From assembly GCA_016288215.1 (NCBI GenBank), contig JAEEYQ010000035.1:1-64000 (forward strand): a stretch of DNA of 64,000 nucleotides, written 5' to 3'. This document shows, piece by piece, positions 52,418 to 61,047 of the stretch. How positions within the stretch are numbered: position 1 is the stretch's first letter; the number at the start of each line of letters is the position of its first letter. The stretch comes from Lentisphaeria bacterium (lineage in GTDB: Bacteria > Verrucomicrobiota > Lentisphaeria > Oligosphaerales > Oligosphaeraceae). The position numbers and the translations under genes are program-made. The notes below the pieces were generated by a model that saw nothing but the letters and a program-made list of their open reading frames with translations, was not told the DNA's origin and made no database searches.

Positions 52418-52446
52418 AATATAACACAAATGTTATCATCCGTCAA
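52418..52446 (-). promoter_or_regulatory. Toxin-antitoxin promoter with embedded operator palindrome
   Basis: On the minus strand TTGACG and TATATT are 17 bases apart. A perfect palindrome, ATAACA-CAAA-TGTTAT (52421-52436), spans the spacer and part of the -10. The helix-turn-helix antitoxin binding here would block transcription, the standard autoregulation of such systems. Confidence 0.7.
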
Positions 52447-52556
52447 TTCGCTGCCTAAATTTACTTTTCCATTTGATTGCCATTTGGGTTAATGCCTCAT
52501 CAATGGACGTACAGGTTCTGAAGGTACATTCCTTATTTCTAATCCCTAATTATCAA

Positions 52557-53612
52557 CTACTTATCTCCTTCCTTCTGCACCAGGCTCACGTCATAGACCA
52601 GTTCTTTGCCGAGGAACTGGACCTTTTCCGCCTTGCCGGGCTGCGGAAGACTTGGGGAAAGCAGAGCCCATTGGCGGTCGGCCATGCCGTCCACAATCTG
52701 CTGCAGCTCCCGATCATCCACGATGAGACGTGCATTGAGGGTCGCGGTGCCGGAGCGGTCATCCCATTCCACCTGCAGTTTGCCGTCGGCGGCCAAATCG
52801 TCGATGAATTTCCGTCCCTGCTCAGGACTGTCCATCAGCCAGACATGATGGATGCGGTTGGCCAGATAATAGCGGGTTTCCTGCGGACGGAAAGTGCCTC
52901 GGCTCCGCTGCAACCCCACCGTCTGCATCTCCTCGGCTCTCAGTTTCCGTTGGGATGCGACCGCCGAATTCTGCACTGCGTTGGCGACAAAGGCATCGGT
53001 CGTTTTCGATTTAACCATTTCCGTTGCAGGAGCCTGTGGCATCGGTGGCGCAACGGCGACAAAGGCATCGGCCGTTCTTGATTCAACCATTTCCGTTGCA
53101 GGAGCTTGTGGCATCGGCGCCGCAGTTTTTTCCACTTGCGCCATCATGTCCGGCTGGGTTTCAGGGGACGGAACATCGGCCCCTTCCGCCAACGCGACGG
53201 ACTCCGTCGCCATCGTCGGCAGGGCATTCGATCTGACCGTGGAACGCAGGCGGAGACTAACGCCATAGGCCATCAGACAAAGGCACGCCGCCAAGGCGAC
53301 GTTTCGGCGAATCCGGGAGTCCAACCACCAATGCCATTGGGGCACAGTAGGTTGCGCCTGCTTTGAACGGCAGGTCCTTTTGATGCGGTCGGCCAGGTCA
53401 ACGGGCACTCGAATGGCCTGAGCCACCCGCTCATCCACCGTTCGCAGCGAATGCAGGCGCTTTCGGCACACATCGCACTGCTCCAGATGGTTGGAGATGT
53501 CCATCCATTCGGAAGAGCCCAAATCCACCGCATCCGCATCCAGAAAGCCGCTCAGCTGCTCCTGACTGGGATGTCCACCCGTTTTCAACTGTTTGTCCGT
53601 TTGTGTTGTCAT
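52557..53612 (-). CDS. Membrane anti-sigma factor (zinc-finger type)
   Basis: The 351-residue protein has an N-terminal zf-HC2-like anti-sigma motif (HPSQEQLSGFLDAD, then HLEQCDVCRKRL with the CxxC and preceding His). One transmembrane helix near residue 110 (VALAACLCLMAYGVSL) and an extracytoplasmic part follow. The latter contains a 24-residue tandem duplication (PPMPQAPATEMV), encoded by 72-bp repeats at 52983-53125, then a folded C-terminal domain. It would hold the ECF sigma factor at the membrane. Its ATG overlaps the sigma gene stop by four bases. Confidence 0.85.
   Translation of the reverse strand: MTTQTDKQLKTGGHPSQEQLSGFLDADAVDLGSSEWMDISNHLEQCDVCRKRLHSLRTVDERVAQAIRVPVDLADRIKRTCRSKQAQPTVPQWHWWLDSRIRRNVALAACLCLMAYGVSLRLRSTVRSNALPTMATESVALAEGADVPSPETQPDMMAQVEKTAAPMPQAPATEMVESRTADAFVAVAPPMPQAPATEMVKSKTTDAFVANAVQNSAVASQRKLRAEEMQTVGLQRSRGTFRPQETRYYLANRIHHVWLMDSPEQGRKFIDDLAADGKLQVEWDDRSGTATLNARLIVDDRELQQIVDGMADRQWALLSPSLPQPGKAEKVQFLGKELVYDVSLVQKEGDK
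52983..53125 (-). repeat. 72-bp tandem duplication in the anti-sigma gene
   Basis: Two 72-bp units, starting at 52983 and 53055, differ at roughly ten bases and encode the Pro/Ala-rich extracytoplasmic linker twice. The duplication is in frame and probably adjusts linker length. Confidence 0.75.
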
Positions 53613-54190
53613 AATCCCAAATTCCTGCGAAGTTCTTCCCTGCCCCTAGCGATACGGGATTTCACCGTGCCGAGCTTGCAATGCAGCAGCTCGGCAATCT
53701 CCTCATAACTCAATTCCTTCACATTCCGCAGCACCAGCGCCTCCCGATAATTGTCCGGAAGCTTCGCCAGCTCCTGTTCCGTGCTCCGCTGCAGCTCGCC
53801 GAAGAGCAGCTTCTCATCCGGAGTCAGCCGCTCGTCGGGGACATCGATGTACAGTGCCTGATCCTCCGAGCCTCCCTCGATGGGTTCCTGCATACTGACA
53901 TTGACCTTGCTTCCACGGCATTTGTTCCAACGATATTTGTTCTTCGCCAAATTTGTGGCGATTCGATACATCCATGTGGTGAACTCCGAGTCTCCCCGAA
54001 AATTCATCAAGGCACGGTTCATGCGGACAAACGTGTCTTGGGCGACCTCCTCCGCATCCTCCCGATTGCCAAGAATACCATAGGCAATCTGGTAGGCCCG
54101 CCCCGAATACTTGTCCACAAGCCGGTCAAAGGCCGTTTCATCGCCGGCCTTGAACCGTTCTATCAAGGACCGGTCCTCTTCATTGATCAT
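53609..54190 (-). CDS. ECF-type RNA polymerase sigma factor
   Basis: GAGG seven bases upstream supports the ATG at 54190; the frame is open to 54316. The 193-residue protein has region 2 (FDRLVDKYSGRAYQIAYGIL, DAEEVAQDTFVRM, FTTWMYRIATNLAKNKYR) and region 4 (LPDNYREALVLRNVKELSYEEIAELLHCKLGTVKSRIARGREELR, in pieces). It directs RNA polymerase to a stress or envelope regulon. The next gene, overlapping by ATGA, encodes its membrane anti-sigma factor, so release by an envelope signal is likely. Confidence 0.95.
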   Translation of the reverse strand: MINEEDRSLIERFKAGDETAFDRLVDKYSGRAYQIAYGILGNREDAEEVAQDTFVRMNRALMNFRGDSEFTTWMYRIATNLAKNKYRWNKCRGSKVNVSMQEPIEGGSEDQALYIDVPDERLTPDEKLLFGELQRSTEQELAKLPDNYREALVLRNVKELSYEEIAELLHCKLGTVKSRIARGREELRRNLGL

Positions 54191-54416
54191 ACATGTCCTC
54201 ACAACCTTCTGTCGCTTCCGCCTTCCGGCAGACCCAACGGAACCAACACTGACCTTTAGACACTCCATTACCCCGTCGGTTCCGCAAAACCCGCTTTTTT
54301 TCGTGCAAATGTGCAAAAAAGACGGATTTCATGATGAGGCCACGAAATCCGTCTTTCCCAAGGTGACAATGAACCCCGCCTCCCAACGAAAGGCGACGGG
54401 GGCGGCAGGCCAACCC

Positions 54417-55211
54417 TTAGGCGTTCATTTGCGCGAAGGCCGCCTTGATGATGGTCGCGAAATCCGCCGGCTTGAGCGCAGCGCCGCCGATGAGGCCGCC
54501 ATCGATGTCCGGCTGGGCCAGCAAGCCCGCCGCATTGGCGGCGTTCATGCTGCCGCCGTAGAGAATCCGCGTGTTGTCCGCCACGCAGGGGCATTCATAC
54601 AGCTTCTTCAGCAAGGCGCGGATGCACTGGTGAACTTCCTGCGCCTGCGCCTCCGTGGCGACTTTGCCCGTGCCAATTGCCCAGACCGGCTCGTAGGCGA
54701 TGACCACATCCTTCATGGCCGTCGCGTCCACATTGGCCAGCGCGCCACGGACCTGCCGCTCAATCACCGCAATCGTGACGCCTTCCTCCCGCTCCTTCAG
54801 AGTCTCGCCCACGCAGACGATGACCTTCAGGCCGGCCTTCAACGCCGCCAACAGCCGCTGATTGACCGTGGCATCCGTCTCGCCAAAATACTGACGGCGC
54901 TCGCTGTGGCCGATGATCACATAGGTCACGCCTGTCTCCTTTAGCATCGCCGCGGAAATCTCACCCGTATAGGCGCCCTTTTCGGCCCAATGGACATTCT
55001 GCGCGCCGACTTCCAGACAACTGCCCGCCGTCTCCGCAATCACGGCGCTCAACGTGGTGAAGGGGGGGCACACCAACACTTCCGGCTTCTGACCGCAGGA
55101 GCAGCAGGGGCATTCCCCAAACTGGGCCTTCAGGTCCTTGATCAGCTGTGCGCCTTCCGCGGCGCCTTTGTTCATCTTCCAGTTGCCGGCTATCAAAATC
55201 TGACGGGACAT
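54417..55211 (-). CDS. tpiA: Triosephosphate isomerase with two extra cysteine clusters
   Basis: AAAGGAAG upstream sets the ATG at 55211. The 264-residue protein keeps all catalytic parts: NWKMNK (Lys), GHSERRQYFGE (His), VIAYEPVWAIGTG (Glu) and LYGGSM. It interconverts dihydroxyacetone phosphate and glyceraldehyde 3-phosphate. Two ECPC motifs are unusual: ECPCCSCG in an insertion between the first helix and second strand, and YECPCVAD in the loop before the LYGGS strand. These six cysteines are not part of the normal enzyme. Their spacing could bind a metal or form disulfides. Confidence 0.95.
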   Translation of the reverse strand: MSRQILIAGNWKMNKGAAEGAQLIKDLKAQFGECPCCSCGQKPEVLVCPPFTTLSAVIAETAGSCLEVGAQNVHWAEKGAYTGEISAAMLKETGVTYVIIGHSERRQYFGETDATVNQRLLAALKAGLKVIVCVGETLKEREEGVTIAVIERQVRGALANVDATAMKDVVIAYEPVWAIGTGKVATEAQAQEVHQCIRALLKKLYECPCVADNTRILYGGSMNAANAAGLLAQPDIDGGLIGGAALKPADFATIIKAAFAQMNA

Positions 55212-55400
55212 TTGCTCTTTCCTTCTCTTGACGTCCTTACTCCGCGACGCGTCGTGCCGCGCCGCCCACACCATCGCCGCCCCCTTCAGTGGGAACGGCT
55301 GAATAACCACTCTATACTATGTCCATCCTTGCGCAGATTTCAAGCAGACAGTCCCCAATTTGCCCCCTTTGTGACAATCAAACGGCATGTCTTTCTTCTG

Positions 55401-55496
55401 GTGACAAGAGACGGGAGACAGGAGATGAGAGACGTGGGACGGGAGACGAGGGACGGGAGACGGGAGGTAAGGGACGGGAGACGAGAGATGCAAGAT
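55401..55496. repeat. Heptanucleotide tandem repeat (GRGACGR type)
   Basis: GAGACGG, GGGACGG and GAGACGA units run in 7-bp register in the gap between tpiA and yihY (55212-55809), left of the CTAATTY array. No gene is visible in this gap. Confidence 0.75.
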
Positions 55497-55540
55497 GAAT
55501 GGCAACGAATTTCATAAACCGTCAAGGTTCTGAAAAGTTA

Positions 55541-55730
55541 TTCCTAATTTCTAATTTTCACATGACAAATTCCTAATTTCTAATTCCTAATTCCTAATTT
55601 TCACATGACAAATTCCTAATTTCTAATTTCTAATTCCTAATATTCCTCGACAAATTCCTAATTCCTAATTTCTAATTCCTAATTTTCACATGACAAATTC
55701 CTAATTCCTAATTTCTAATTCCTAATTTGC
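55541..55730. repeat. Higher-order CTAATTY repeat, four units of 42-43 bp
   Basis: Three copies of TTTTCACATGACAAATTCC (near 55555, 55598 and 55683) and a variant TATTCCTCGACAAATTCC near 55640 each head a run of CTAATTC/CTAATTT heptamers. This gives a higher-order period of 42-43 bp. The array ends just before the yihY promoter. Confidence 0.8.
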
Positions 55731-55736
55731 TTGAGT

Positions 55737-55764
55737 TTGCCTTATGGTCATTCTGCAATATATT
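55737..55764 (+). promoter_or_regulatory. Promoter of the yihY-znuACB operon
   Basis: TTGCCT and TATATT are 16 bases apart, starting directly after the repeat array. It implies a leader of about 40 bases before the ATG at 55810, and so argues against the earlier in-frame start at 55744. Confidence 0.55.
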
Positions 55765-55809
55765 AGTATACTGCCCGCGAAAGACAGAACCCCCAACGAG
55801 GTGTTTTCC

Positions 55810-57405
55810 ATGGCGACGCCCAAATCATCCTCCATCAAAACCTTCTTCTCCTGCCTATCGTCCTTCTTCACCAGCGGAATCTGGACCGACGATTTGGGGG
55901 AATCCAAGGTGCTTCCCCGCTCCTGCAAAGCCCTTTGTCGCATATTAACCATTACCGTGCAAGGATATATGCAGGACCGATGCAATCTGCAGTCCTGTGC
56001 GCTCACCTACATCACGTTGGTCTCGCTGGTGCCCATGGCCGCCATCATGTTCTCCTTCTCCAAAGGCATCGGCATGCACAACCGACTGGTCAGCATCATC
56101 GGACTGGAGCGAATCATCGTGCAGGACGCCGAAACGGGAGAGGACAGCGTCAGCTATCGTGTCGTGCAGCCGCTCCCTGAGGAGCCGCCCGCAACCGCCA
56201 AACAATCAGAAGTCATTGATACAAAAGGAGTCACAGAAGAGACTCCCGTTCAGGAACCTCCCCCCCAAGAAGCGCAGGAGACAACTGCAAAAGACGATGA
56301 CCGAATAGCGGCCACCGCGCCCACGCCTGCCGCGGAGGAAGGCGGCGGTTTCGCGGCCACGCTGCCCCCGCCGCTGCAGGCAGCGTTGGTCAACATCTTC
56401 ATCTATGTGGAGCACACGAACTTCGCCGCCTTGGGACTGGTGGGGTCGCTGACCCTGCTCATCGGCGTCATCAGCTCCATGACCAAGCTGGAGAACACTT
56501 TCAACAGCATCTGGCGGGTGAAGCGCGGGCGGGACTATCTGCACAAGGTCAGCGAGTATCTGGTGGTGTTGATTCTGATTCCCGTGGTTCTCATCTCCGC
56601 CACGAGCATGAACGCGTTCGTCCGCTCCCATCGATTCTTCCAGCTGGCATTGGAGGTCATGGGCGGCTGGGCCTATCTTCTGCAGCTCGGCATCCGAATG
56701 GTGGGCTGGGGCATGGTGTTTTTGGGCTTCGCCTTTTTCTACATGTTCATGCCGCACACGAAGGTGCGCCTGTGCCCTGCGCTGACCGCCGGCCTGATCA
56801 CAGGCATCCTGTGGTTCATCATGCAGTGGCTGTACATCCGCATGCAGGTCGGTCTGGCAGGTTACAACAAAATCTACGGCACCTTCGCCGCCCTGCCCTT
56901 CTTTCTTGCCTGGCTCTACGCCAACTGGTGCGTCATCCTGCTGGGCGCGGAGCTGTGCTACGCCGTCCAGAACCACACGACCATCCGGCTGGCCCGCATC
57001 ATCGCGAAGCACTCCCAAGGGGCGCGCATCCTGCTCGGCATCGCCATCATCCATGACATCTGCCGCGCCTACCGCGACGGCACGCCGTGGCGCGTGGAGA
57101 CCTTCGCGCAACGCAACAACATCTCCCTCACTCTGCTTCAGCATGTGATCGACACCCTCTGTCACAACCACGTGCTTCTCGCCGTCCAAATCAAGAAGCG
57201 TGAACCCAACTATGTGCCCGGCAAGGATCCGCGGGACCTTTCGCTGGCGGACGTCATGGAGGCCTTCCAGAACCAGAAAGACAACTCCCTGCAGCAGTAT
57301 CTGCGGCTGATTCCCACGCAAACGGGACACTCGTTCATGGAATGCTACGACGACTTCTGCAGCACCCTCAAGCAGCATACCTTTGCGGAGGCAGGGACTC
57401 CATGA
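55810..57405 (+). CDS. YihY/virulence-factor BrkB family membrane protein with acidic insertion
   Basis: GAGG eight bases upstream supports the ATG at 55810. The 531-residue protein has the YihY helices: LQSCALTYITLVSLVPMAAIMF, HTNFAALGLVGSLTLLIG, NTFNSIWRVKRGRDY, then later helices and LPFFLAWLYANWCVILLGAEL. Between helices 1 and 2, about 85 residues of Pro/Glu/Ala-rich, low-complexity sequence are inserted (residues ~110-195). A cytoplasmic C-terminal tail resembles a winged-helix segment. Family function is uncertain. Its stop overlaps the znuA start by four bases. Confidence 0.85.
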   Translation: MATPKSSSIKTFFSCLSSFFTSGIWTDDLGESKVLPRSCKALCRILTITVQGYMQDRCNLQSCALTYITLVSLVPMAAIMFSFSKGIGMHNRLVSIIGLERIIVQDAETGEDSVSYRVVQPLPEEPPATAKQSEVIDTKGVTEETPVQEPPPQEAQETTAKDDDRIAATAPTPAAEEGGGFAATLPPPLQAALVNIFIYVEHTNFAALGLVGSLTLLIGVISSMTKLENTFNSIWRVKRGRDYLHKVSEYLVVLILIPVVLISATSMNAFVRSHRFFQLALEVMGGWAYLLQLGIRMVGWGMVFLGFAFFYMFMPHTKVRLCPALTAGLITGILWFIMQWLYIRMQVGLAGYNKIYGTFAALPFFLAWLYANWCVILLGAELCYAVQNHTTIRLARIIAKHSQGARILLGIAIIHDICRAYRDGTPWRVETFAQRNNISLTLLQHVIDTLCHNHVLLAVQIKKREPNYVPGKDPRDLSLADVMEAFQNQKDNSLQQYLRLIPTQTGHSFMECYDDFCSTLKQHTFAEAGTP

Positions 57406-58421
57406 GTATGGTCTATCATTCTAAAAGGCAATGCTTTGCAAAACTTCTCCACCTGGCGTTCGCCATCCCCGCGGCCATTCTGCTGATGGGAGGACACGCA
57501 ATGCAGGCGGCGGAGGCCGCGCCGAACGCAACGCCGCCGGAACCGCTGCGGCTGCTGGTCAGCGTCGTCCCCCAGCTGGAATCAGTCCGTGCCATCGGCG
57601 GCGACAATGTGGAGGTGGAGGCCTTGGTGCCGCCGGGCAGCAGTCCGGAGACCTTCTCTTTGGGCTCCCGCCAGATGGCCCTTCTCAGCAAAGCCCATGC
57701 GCTGCTCATCATCGGCGCCCCCATGGAAAAGGCACTTCTGCCCAAACTCCGCCGACGCTTTCCAAAGCTGGAAATCCTTGATATGAGGGAAAATATGACT
57801 TTCCGCAAGATGAGCGAACCGCATCACCACCACGACGGCGAACACCACCACGACGGCGAACACCACCATGACGGCGAACACCACGGGGAACCGCATCACG
57901 ATGAAGAGACGGAACGGGATCCCCACGTCTGGCTGTCCGTGGACAACATGCGGCAGCACGCCGCCAACGCCGTGGCGGTCTGCGTCAAACTGGATCCGGC
58001 CCATGCCGCCGCCTATCAAGAACGGGGGGACGCCTATCTTCTGCGGCTGAACGCCCTCAAGAGGCGGCTGGATACGCTGCTTGCGCCCTGCAACGGCCAG
58101 GTCGTCATGGTCTATCATCCTGCCTTTGGCTATCTTATGGATGCCTATGGCATGCGGCAGCTTCCCATTGAACTGGATGGCAAGGAACCCTCCGCCAAAC
58201 ATTTGGCGGCGACCATCCGCCAGGCCCGTGCCTTGAACGTGAAGGCCATTGGCATTCAGCCTCAGTTCAATCCGGCTCCAGCCAAACGGCTGGCCAAGGA
58301 GCTCGGCGCCACGGTAAAAACATTTAACCCATTGCCTAAGAATTACTTAGAAGACATGGAGACATTGGCCGCCAACCTTCGCGCCGCCTGTCTCGGTCCA
58401 GAGGCCGGAGAGGGGGACTGA
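57402..58421 (+). CDS. znuA: Zinc (or manganese) ABC transporter substrate-binding protein
   Basis: The ATG at 57402 overlaps the upstream stop (ATGA). The 339-residue protein has a signal peptide (FAIPAAILLMGGHAMQAAEA) and the cluster A-I fold: LLVSVVPQLESVRAIGGDNVEVEALVPPGSSPE in pieces, RDPHVWLS with a metal His, VVMVYHPAFGYL with another. Three tandem 18-bp repeats encode HHHDGE units (about residues 118-145), the His-rich loop typical of zinc-specific ZnuA. It captures zinc outside the membrane and delivers it to ZnuB. No Zur box was identified. Confidence 0.9.
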   Translation: MSMVYHSKRQCFAKLLHLAFAIPAAILLMGGHAMQAAEAAPNATPPEPLRLLVSVVPQLESVRAIGGDNVEVEALVPPGSSPETFSLGSRQMALLSKAHALLIIGAPMEKALLPKLRRRFPKLEILDMRENMTFRKMSEPHHHHDGEHHHDGEHHHDGEHHGEPHHDEETERDPHVWLSVDNMRQHAANAVAVCVKLDPAHAAAYQERGDAYLLRLNALKRRLDTLLAPCNGQVVMVYHPAFGYLMDAYGMRQLPIELDGKEPSAKHLAATIRQARALNVKAIGIQPQFNPAPAKRLAKELGATVKTFNPLPKNYLEDMETLAANLRAACLGPEAGEGD

Positions 58422-59182
58422 TGGAGGCGGAAAAGGTCATCGAGCTGCAGGATGTCTGCTTTGGCTATGAGGCCAACGAGGTGCTGCACCATATCTCTCT
58501 GACCCTTCATCGTGGCGACTTCGCGGCCATGGTGGGGCCCAACGGCGGCGGCAAAACCACGCTGCTGCGGCTGATTCTCGGGCTGCTGACGCCCCGCTAC
58601 GGCACCGTTCGCGTGTTGGGACAGGCGCCGGAGAAGGTGCGCCGACACATTGGCTATGTTCCTCAGCATCTGCTATTTGACATGCAGTTTCCCGCCAGCG
58701 TCCTTGATGTGGTGCTCATGGGACGGGTGGAGCGCTGCGGCTTCGGACGCTATGGCCACGACGACAAGGCCAAGGCGGCCGCCGCGTTGGAGAAAGTCGG
58801 GCTGGAGGGCTATGGCTCCCGCGCCTTCTCCCAACTCTCCGGCGGCGAACGCCAGCGGGTTCTCATTGCCCAAACGCTGGCCAGCGAGCCGAAACTGCTG
58901 CTGCTGGACGAGCCGGGGGCCAATCTGGATCCCGCCAACCGCCACCGCATCTTCGCGCTGCTCCATCAGCTGAACCAAGAGCTGACCATTCTGCTGGTCT
59001 CCCACAACCTGAACGTGGTCTCCAGCTATGTCAGCCACGTCATCTGCGTCAACCGCATGGCGGACATGCATGCCATCGGCGAAATCCATGTCAACGCTCT
59101 GGCGGATGGCGACTGGCTCAGCATCGAACACATCCAATGCCCCGTCACCACGCCGCCGCAGGAATGCGACCACACCTTGTAG
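58421..59182 (+). CDS. znuC: Zinc ABC transporter ATP-binding protein
   Basis: The 253-residue protein has Walker A GPNGGGKTTL, the Q loop YVPQ, signature LSGGERQRV, Walker B LLLLDEPGANLD and the switch His in LLVSHNLNVVSS. The Cys-rich tail (QCPVTTPPQECDHT) is short. It powers the ZnuB permease from the cytoplasmic side. Its ATG shares one base with the znuA stop (TGATG). Confidence 0.95.
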   Translation: MEAEKVIELQDVCFGYEANEVLHHISLTLHRGDFAAMVGPNGGGKTTLLRLILGLLTPRYGTVRVLGQAPEKVRRHIGYVPQHLLFDMQFPASVLDVVLMGRVERCGFGRYGHDDKAKAAAALEKVGLEGYGSRAFSQLSGGERQRVLIAQTLASEPKLLLLDEPGANLDPANRHRIFALLHQLNQELTILLVSHNLNVVSSYVSHVICVNRMADMHAIGEIHVNALADGDWLSIEHIQCPVTTPPQECDHTL

Positions 59183-59188
59183 CTCCCT

Positions 59189-60022
59189 ATGTCCTTCTTC
59201 TCCGATATCATTGACTCCTCGTTTCTGCACATGGCACTTCTGGCCGCCCTGCTGGCCTCCGTCGCCTGCGGCATTGTGGGCAGCTATGTGGTGGCCCGCC
59301 GCCGCAGCTACATGGTAGGGGCCATCTCCCACTCCCTGCTGGGAGGCATCGGGCTGGCCCGCCTCTGCGCCGTCCGACTGGGCTGGACCGCATTCACCCC
59401 GCTGGCCGGCTCCTTGCTGGCCGGCCTGCTGGCCTCCGTCGCCGTCAGTCTGCTGACTTCCCGTAACCGCATGCGGGAGGACACCGTGCTGAGCGCCATC
59501 TGGTCCCTTGGTGTGGCCGCCGGCATCAGCTTCATCGCCTTAACCCCTGGCTATCAGGAAGATCTGAACAGCTATCTCTTCGGCAGCATTCTGCTGGTCT
59601 CCGAAACCGACCTGTGGATCATGGCCGCCATGGACCTCTTCATTCTCATCGCCGCCTGGATGCTGCACAACCGCTTTCTGGTCCTCTGCTTCCATGAAGA
59701 GGGGCTGACACTGCGGGGCATCAGTGTGGACGGTGTTTCCCTCTGGCTCCACGTGCTCATCGGCATGACGGTGGTCATTCTCTCCCAAATCGTTGGCGTG
59801 GTGCTGGTTCTTGCCCTGCTGGTTCTGCCTGCGGCGGCCGCCGCCCTGTTCGCCCGCCGACTGGGCACCGTCATGATCATCGCCACCGCCTTATGCTTCC
59901 TCTGCAGCGTGGCGGGCCTTGCCCTGAGCTACGGCCCCGACCTGCCCGTGGGTGCCACCATCATCGAGCTGACCGTCGTCGTCTACCTGCTTCTGGCCGC
60001 CGTCAAGAGAATTAGAAATTAG
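59189..60022 (+). CDS. znuB: Zinc ABC transporter permease
   Basis: The 277-residue protein belongs to the ABC-3 permease family with about eight helices: ALLASVACGIVGSYVVARRRSYMVGAISHSLLGG in pieces, LWSLGVAAGISF-like segments and VGVVLVLALLVLPAAAAALFARR. It forms the membrane channel of the zinc importer, six bases after znuC. The last four residues and the TAG stop (RIRN-stop) come from an AATTAGAAATTAGG repeat, so the native C-terminus may have been altered. Confidence 0.95.
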   Translation: MSFFSDIIDSSFLHMALLAALLASVACGIVGSYVVARRRSYMVGAISHSLLGGIGLARLCAVRLGWTAFTPLAGSLLAGLLASVAVSLLTSRNRMREDTVLSAIWSLGVAAGISFIALTPGYQEDLNSYLFGSILLVSETDLWIMAAMDLFILIAAWMLHNRFLVLCFHEEGLTLRGISVDGVSLWLHVLIGMTVVILSQIVGVVLVLALLVLPAAAAALFARRLGTVMIIATALCFLCSVAGLALSYGPDLPVGATIIELTVVVYLLLAAVKRIRN

Positions 60023-60062
60023 GAATTAGAAATTAGGAATTAGAAATTAGGAATTAGAAATT
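60006..60062. repeat. CTAATTY-type repeat invading the znuB 3' end
   Basis: AGAATTAG/AAATTAGG units begin inside the last codons of znuB and supply its stop codon. A second stretch of the same family lies at 60185-60270. Between them are AT-rich TATATA runs near 60133-60165 that may hold the -10 of the next operon. Confidence 0.75.
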
Positions 60063-60291
60063 TTGGATGAGATGACGGTGGTGTAATGGCCCAATTGTCC
60101 ATTTGTTTTATGCAAGATGCGATTCACGCATTACATTATATATACCTTATATTATATACAACATATCAACCGATAACCCCAACCAAATTCCTAATTCCCA
60201 ATTATCAACCACTTATAACTCCTAACTGCTAACTGAATTTCAAATTTCTAATTCCTAATTCCTAATTTCCATAAAAAGGGGGCAACTCATC

Positions 60292-61017
60292 ATGAAAATT
60301 CTCAAATCCTGCATGTTCTGGATGCTGTTGACGGCGGCGTTGTGCACCGCCGGCCAGGTCAAACTCCGCAACGGAAAGACCTACGAAGGCAAAGTCATTG
60401 TCAAGAAGAACACAGTCACGGTCATCACGGACAACCATGACATGTTCCAGTTCAAGAAAAGCGAAGTCATTGAAAAGGATGGAGTTCCCATGGACGTCGA
60501 GAAGAATCCCGTTATCCGCATCGCCACCTCCAAAGGCGACATGTATGCCGAACTGTTCGAGGACGAGGTCCCCAACACGGTGGCCAACATCATCACTCTG
60601 GCCGAAAGCGGCTATTACAACGGCATGAGATTCCATCGGATCATCGATGGTTTCATGGCGCAGGGCGGCTGCCCCAACTCGAAGCGTGGCGCTGATGGGC
60701 GCCCCGGCACCGGCGGCCCCGGCTACCGCATCGCCGACGAGTTCAGTCCCCGCCTCCGCCACAGCGGCAAGGGCATTCTCTCCATGGCCAACAGCGGCCC
60801 CAACACCAACGGCAGCCAGTTCTTCATCTGCTTTGTTCCCACGCCCCATCTTGACGGCAAACACACCGTCTTCGGCAAGCTCATCAAAGGGCTGGATGTG
60901 CTGAACAAGATTGAGGGCGTCGGCACCCCCAACGGCACTCCGGAGGAGGAGATTCGCTTCAACATCGAAGTGGTCTCCAAACGCAATCACCCCTACGAGG
61001 TCAAGAAGCTCAAATAG
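60292..61017 (+). CDS. Exported cyclophilin-type peptidyl-prolyl isomerase
   Basis: The 241-residue protein has a signal peptide ([14 protein letters not shown]) and a small N-terminal beta unit ([21 protein letters not shown]). A cyclophilin domain from about residue 75 follows: [44 protein letters not shown], with the catalytic Arg in FHRI and the QFFI strand intact. It catalyses proline isomerisation in exported proteins. SD AGGGGG is nine bases upstream. It precedes the large lipoprotein gene by 30 bp, so the two are probably co-expressed. Confidence 0.9.
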   Translation: MKILKSCMFWMLLTAALCTAGQVKLRNGKTYEGKVIVKKNTVTVITDNHDMFQFKKSEVIEKDGVPMDVEKNPVIRIATSKGDMYAELFEDEVPNTVANIITLAESGYYNGMRFHRIIDGFMAQGGCPNSKRGADGRPGTGGPGYRIADEFSPRLRHSGKGILSMANSGPNTNGSQFFICFVPTPHLDGKHTVFGKLIKGLDVLNKIEGVGTPNGTPEEEIRFNIEVVSKRNHPYEVKKLK

Positions 61018-61047
61018 CCGGTCCTGACGAAGGACTCAAGGAACGCC

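Noticed and set aside
55744..55809. Upstream start for the YihY gene
   Set aside because: It would lie between the predicted -35 and the transcription start, has no SD, and the ATG at 55810 has GAGG at the right distance.
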